Assembly (NCBI GenBank): GCA_905221605.1
Contig: CAJNDS010001802.1
Coordinates: 616,922 to 631,490, forward strand
Length of the DNA stretch: 14,569 nt
Source of the DNA: Symbiodinium natans
Taxonomy: Eukaryota > Sar > Dinophyceae > Suessiales > Symbiodiniaceae
Direction: 5' to 3'
Shown here: positions 13,934 through 14,569 of the stretch, piece by piece
Layout of the letters: each line of letters starts with the position of its first letter
Numbering within the stretch: the first letter of the stretch is position 1
The notes under the pieces: generated by a model
The model's input: only the letters and a program-made list of their open reading frames with translations
Databases searched by the model: none
Told to the model about the DNA's origin: nothing
Made by a program: the position numbers and the translations under genes

Positions 13934-14090
13934 GTCTCTACGAAGTCGTGGACCTCTGGGCCAACATCTACTTCGCAGGTAGGGCGCCACTGGTGTCTCA
14001 CGACATGCCCGCCTTCAACACGGACAAAGTAGCGGCTGAGATGTTCGGGAACGCCAGCCCATTGTGGGCAGTCTCCGGACCATGCTCATG
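13934..14090 (+). CDS. Candidate 157-base exon
   Basis: Acceptor is a triple NAG (GAAGCAGCAG), all choices keeping the frame. It reads (G)LYEVVDLWANIYFAG, RAPLVSHDMPAFN and DKVAAEMFGNASPLWAVSG to a donor CATG|GTGCGT at 14091. The frame stays open to 14298, but the part after about 14165 loses protein character. A donor at 13979 (GCAG|GTAGGG) would shorten it. Confidence 0.58.
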
Positions 14091-14448
14091 GTGCGTAGCG
14101 CGCACGTGTGCACCAGGCAAGTCGGTGGACGAAGCTGACCCATCTGCAGAGGCACGTTCATGTGGGCATTTTGCCAAAATTGGGGCAGCCCCAATCTCCC
14201 CCCAAAAAACTATCATCCTTGTTATGGGAACCCCCCCAAAGATGATACCCCTGTCTTCGGAAACTCCTGATCATGGGAATCCCCAAATAGTCAAATAGGG
14301 TACCCCCTACTTCAGGAACACCCCCGCCTTTTCTGCAGCTTCCACGCACAGCCCTGGAGCTTGATGCAGGTAGATTGCGAGGTGCCTTCGGGCCTGCAGC
14401 TCTTTTACGAGGCCCGCAACATGACTTGCCAAGTTGCTTGATGCTTAT
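14091..14448. other. Intron-like stretch with two small hairpins
   Basis: ATTGGGGC-A-GCCCCAAT (14179-14195) and TATCATCCTTG/CAAAGATGATA (14211-14221, 14237-14247). No confident exon was found. Confidence 0.4.
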
Positions 14449-14549
14449 CCCGCCCGCCGCCCCCCCCCCCCCCCCCCGCCCCCCCCCCCCCCCCGCCCCC
14501 CCCCCCCCCCGCCCCCCCGCCCCCCCCCCCCCCGCCCCCCCCCCCCCCC
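14449..14549. repeat. C-rich low-complexity tract
   Basis: About 100 bases of C with scattered single G (CCCGCC spacing irregular), then AATGGGTTTATGGTTTAGG at the window end. Assembly accuracy here is doubtful. Confidence 0.9.
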
Positions 14550-14569
14550 AATGGGTTTATGGTTTAGGC

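Overview
The window looks like nuclear DNA of a dinoflagellate (Symbiodiniaceae-like, genus not determinable). The evidence is dispersed Arabidopsis-type TTTAGGG/CCCTAAA repeats, a degenerate copy of the dinoflagellate spliced leader in front of a very long intronless gene, and a neighbouring stretch of short exon-like segments with GT (perhaps some GC) donors. No database search was possible; exon calls rest on splice-like borders, open reading and peptide character.

Left third (1-4195, minus strand): one uninterrupted frame of 1,398 codons from an ATG at 4195 to the window edge, with no stop reached. Read in order it holds a WW domain, a long acidic low-complexity linker, an S1-type RNA-binding domain, a tryptophan-rich patch, an MLLE (PABC) domain with KITGMLL, three CCCH zinc fingers and a SAM-like helical domain. 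I know of no described protein with this order; it suggests a cytoplasmic mRNA-binding or translation regulator. A spliced-leader relic at 4465-4487, sense to the gene, suggests it is a retroposed mRNA copy.

Right two thirds (about 4700-14090, plus strand, divergent from the first gene): a row of about 25 exon-like segments of 34-195 bases, probably one or more fragmented genes of unrecognised product. Phases chain without stops in several adjacent sets (5520/5803; 6209/6566/7515; 10811/11080/11273; 12455/12743; 13598/13934). The introns hold telomere-type repeats with strikingly consistent polarity: CCCTAAA blocks lie before candidate acceptors, TTTAGGG blocks after candidate donors. Three short inverted-repeat elements of one family (7854, 8104, 13142) share the terminus TACTTGGAGG(T/A)TCATGG, and two sit at exon edges. 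A decayed coding region lies near 6820-7370.

The remainder is low-complexity DNA: TA microsatellites, a nine-copy decamer array, a 22-bp minisatellite, poly-G runs and a C-rich tract of about 100 bases at the right end. No rRNA, tRNA, CRISPR or bacterial-type operon was found.
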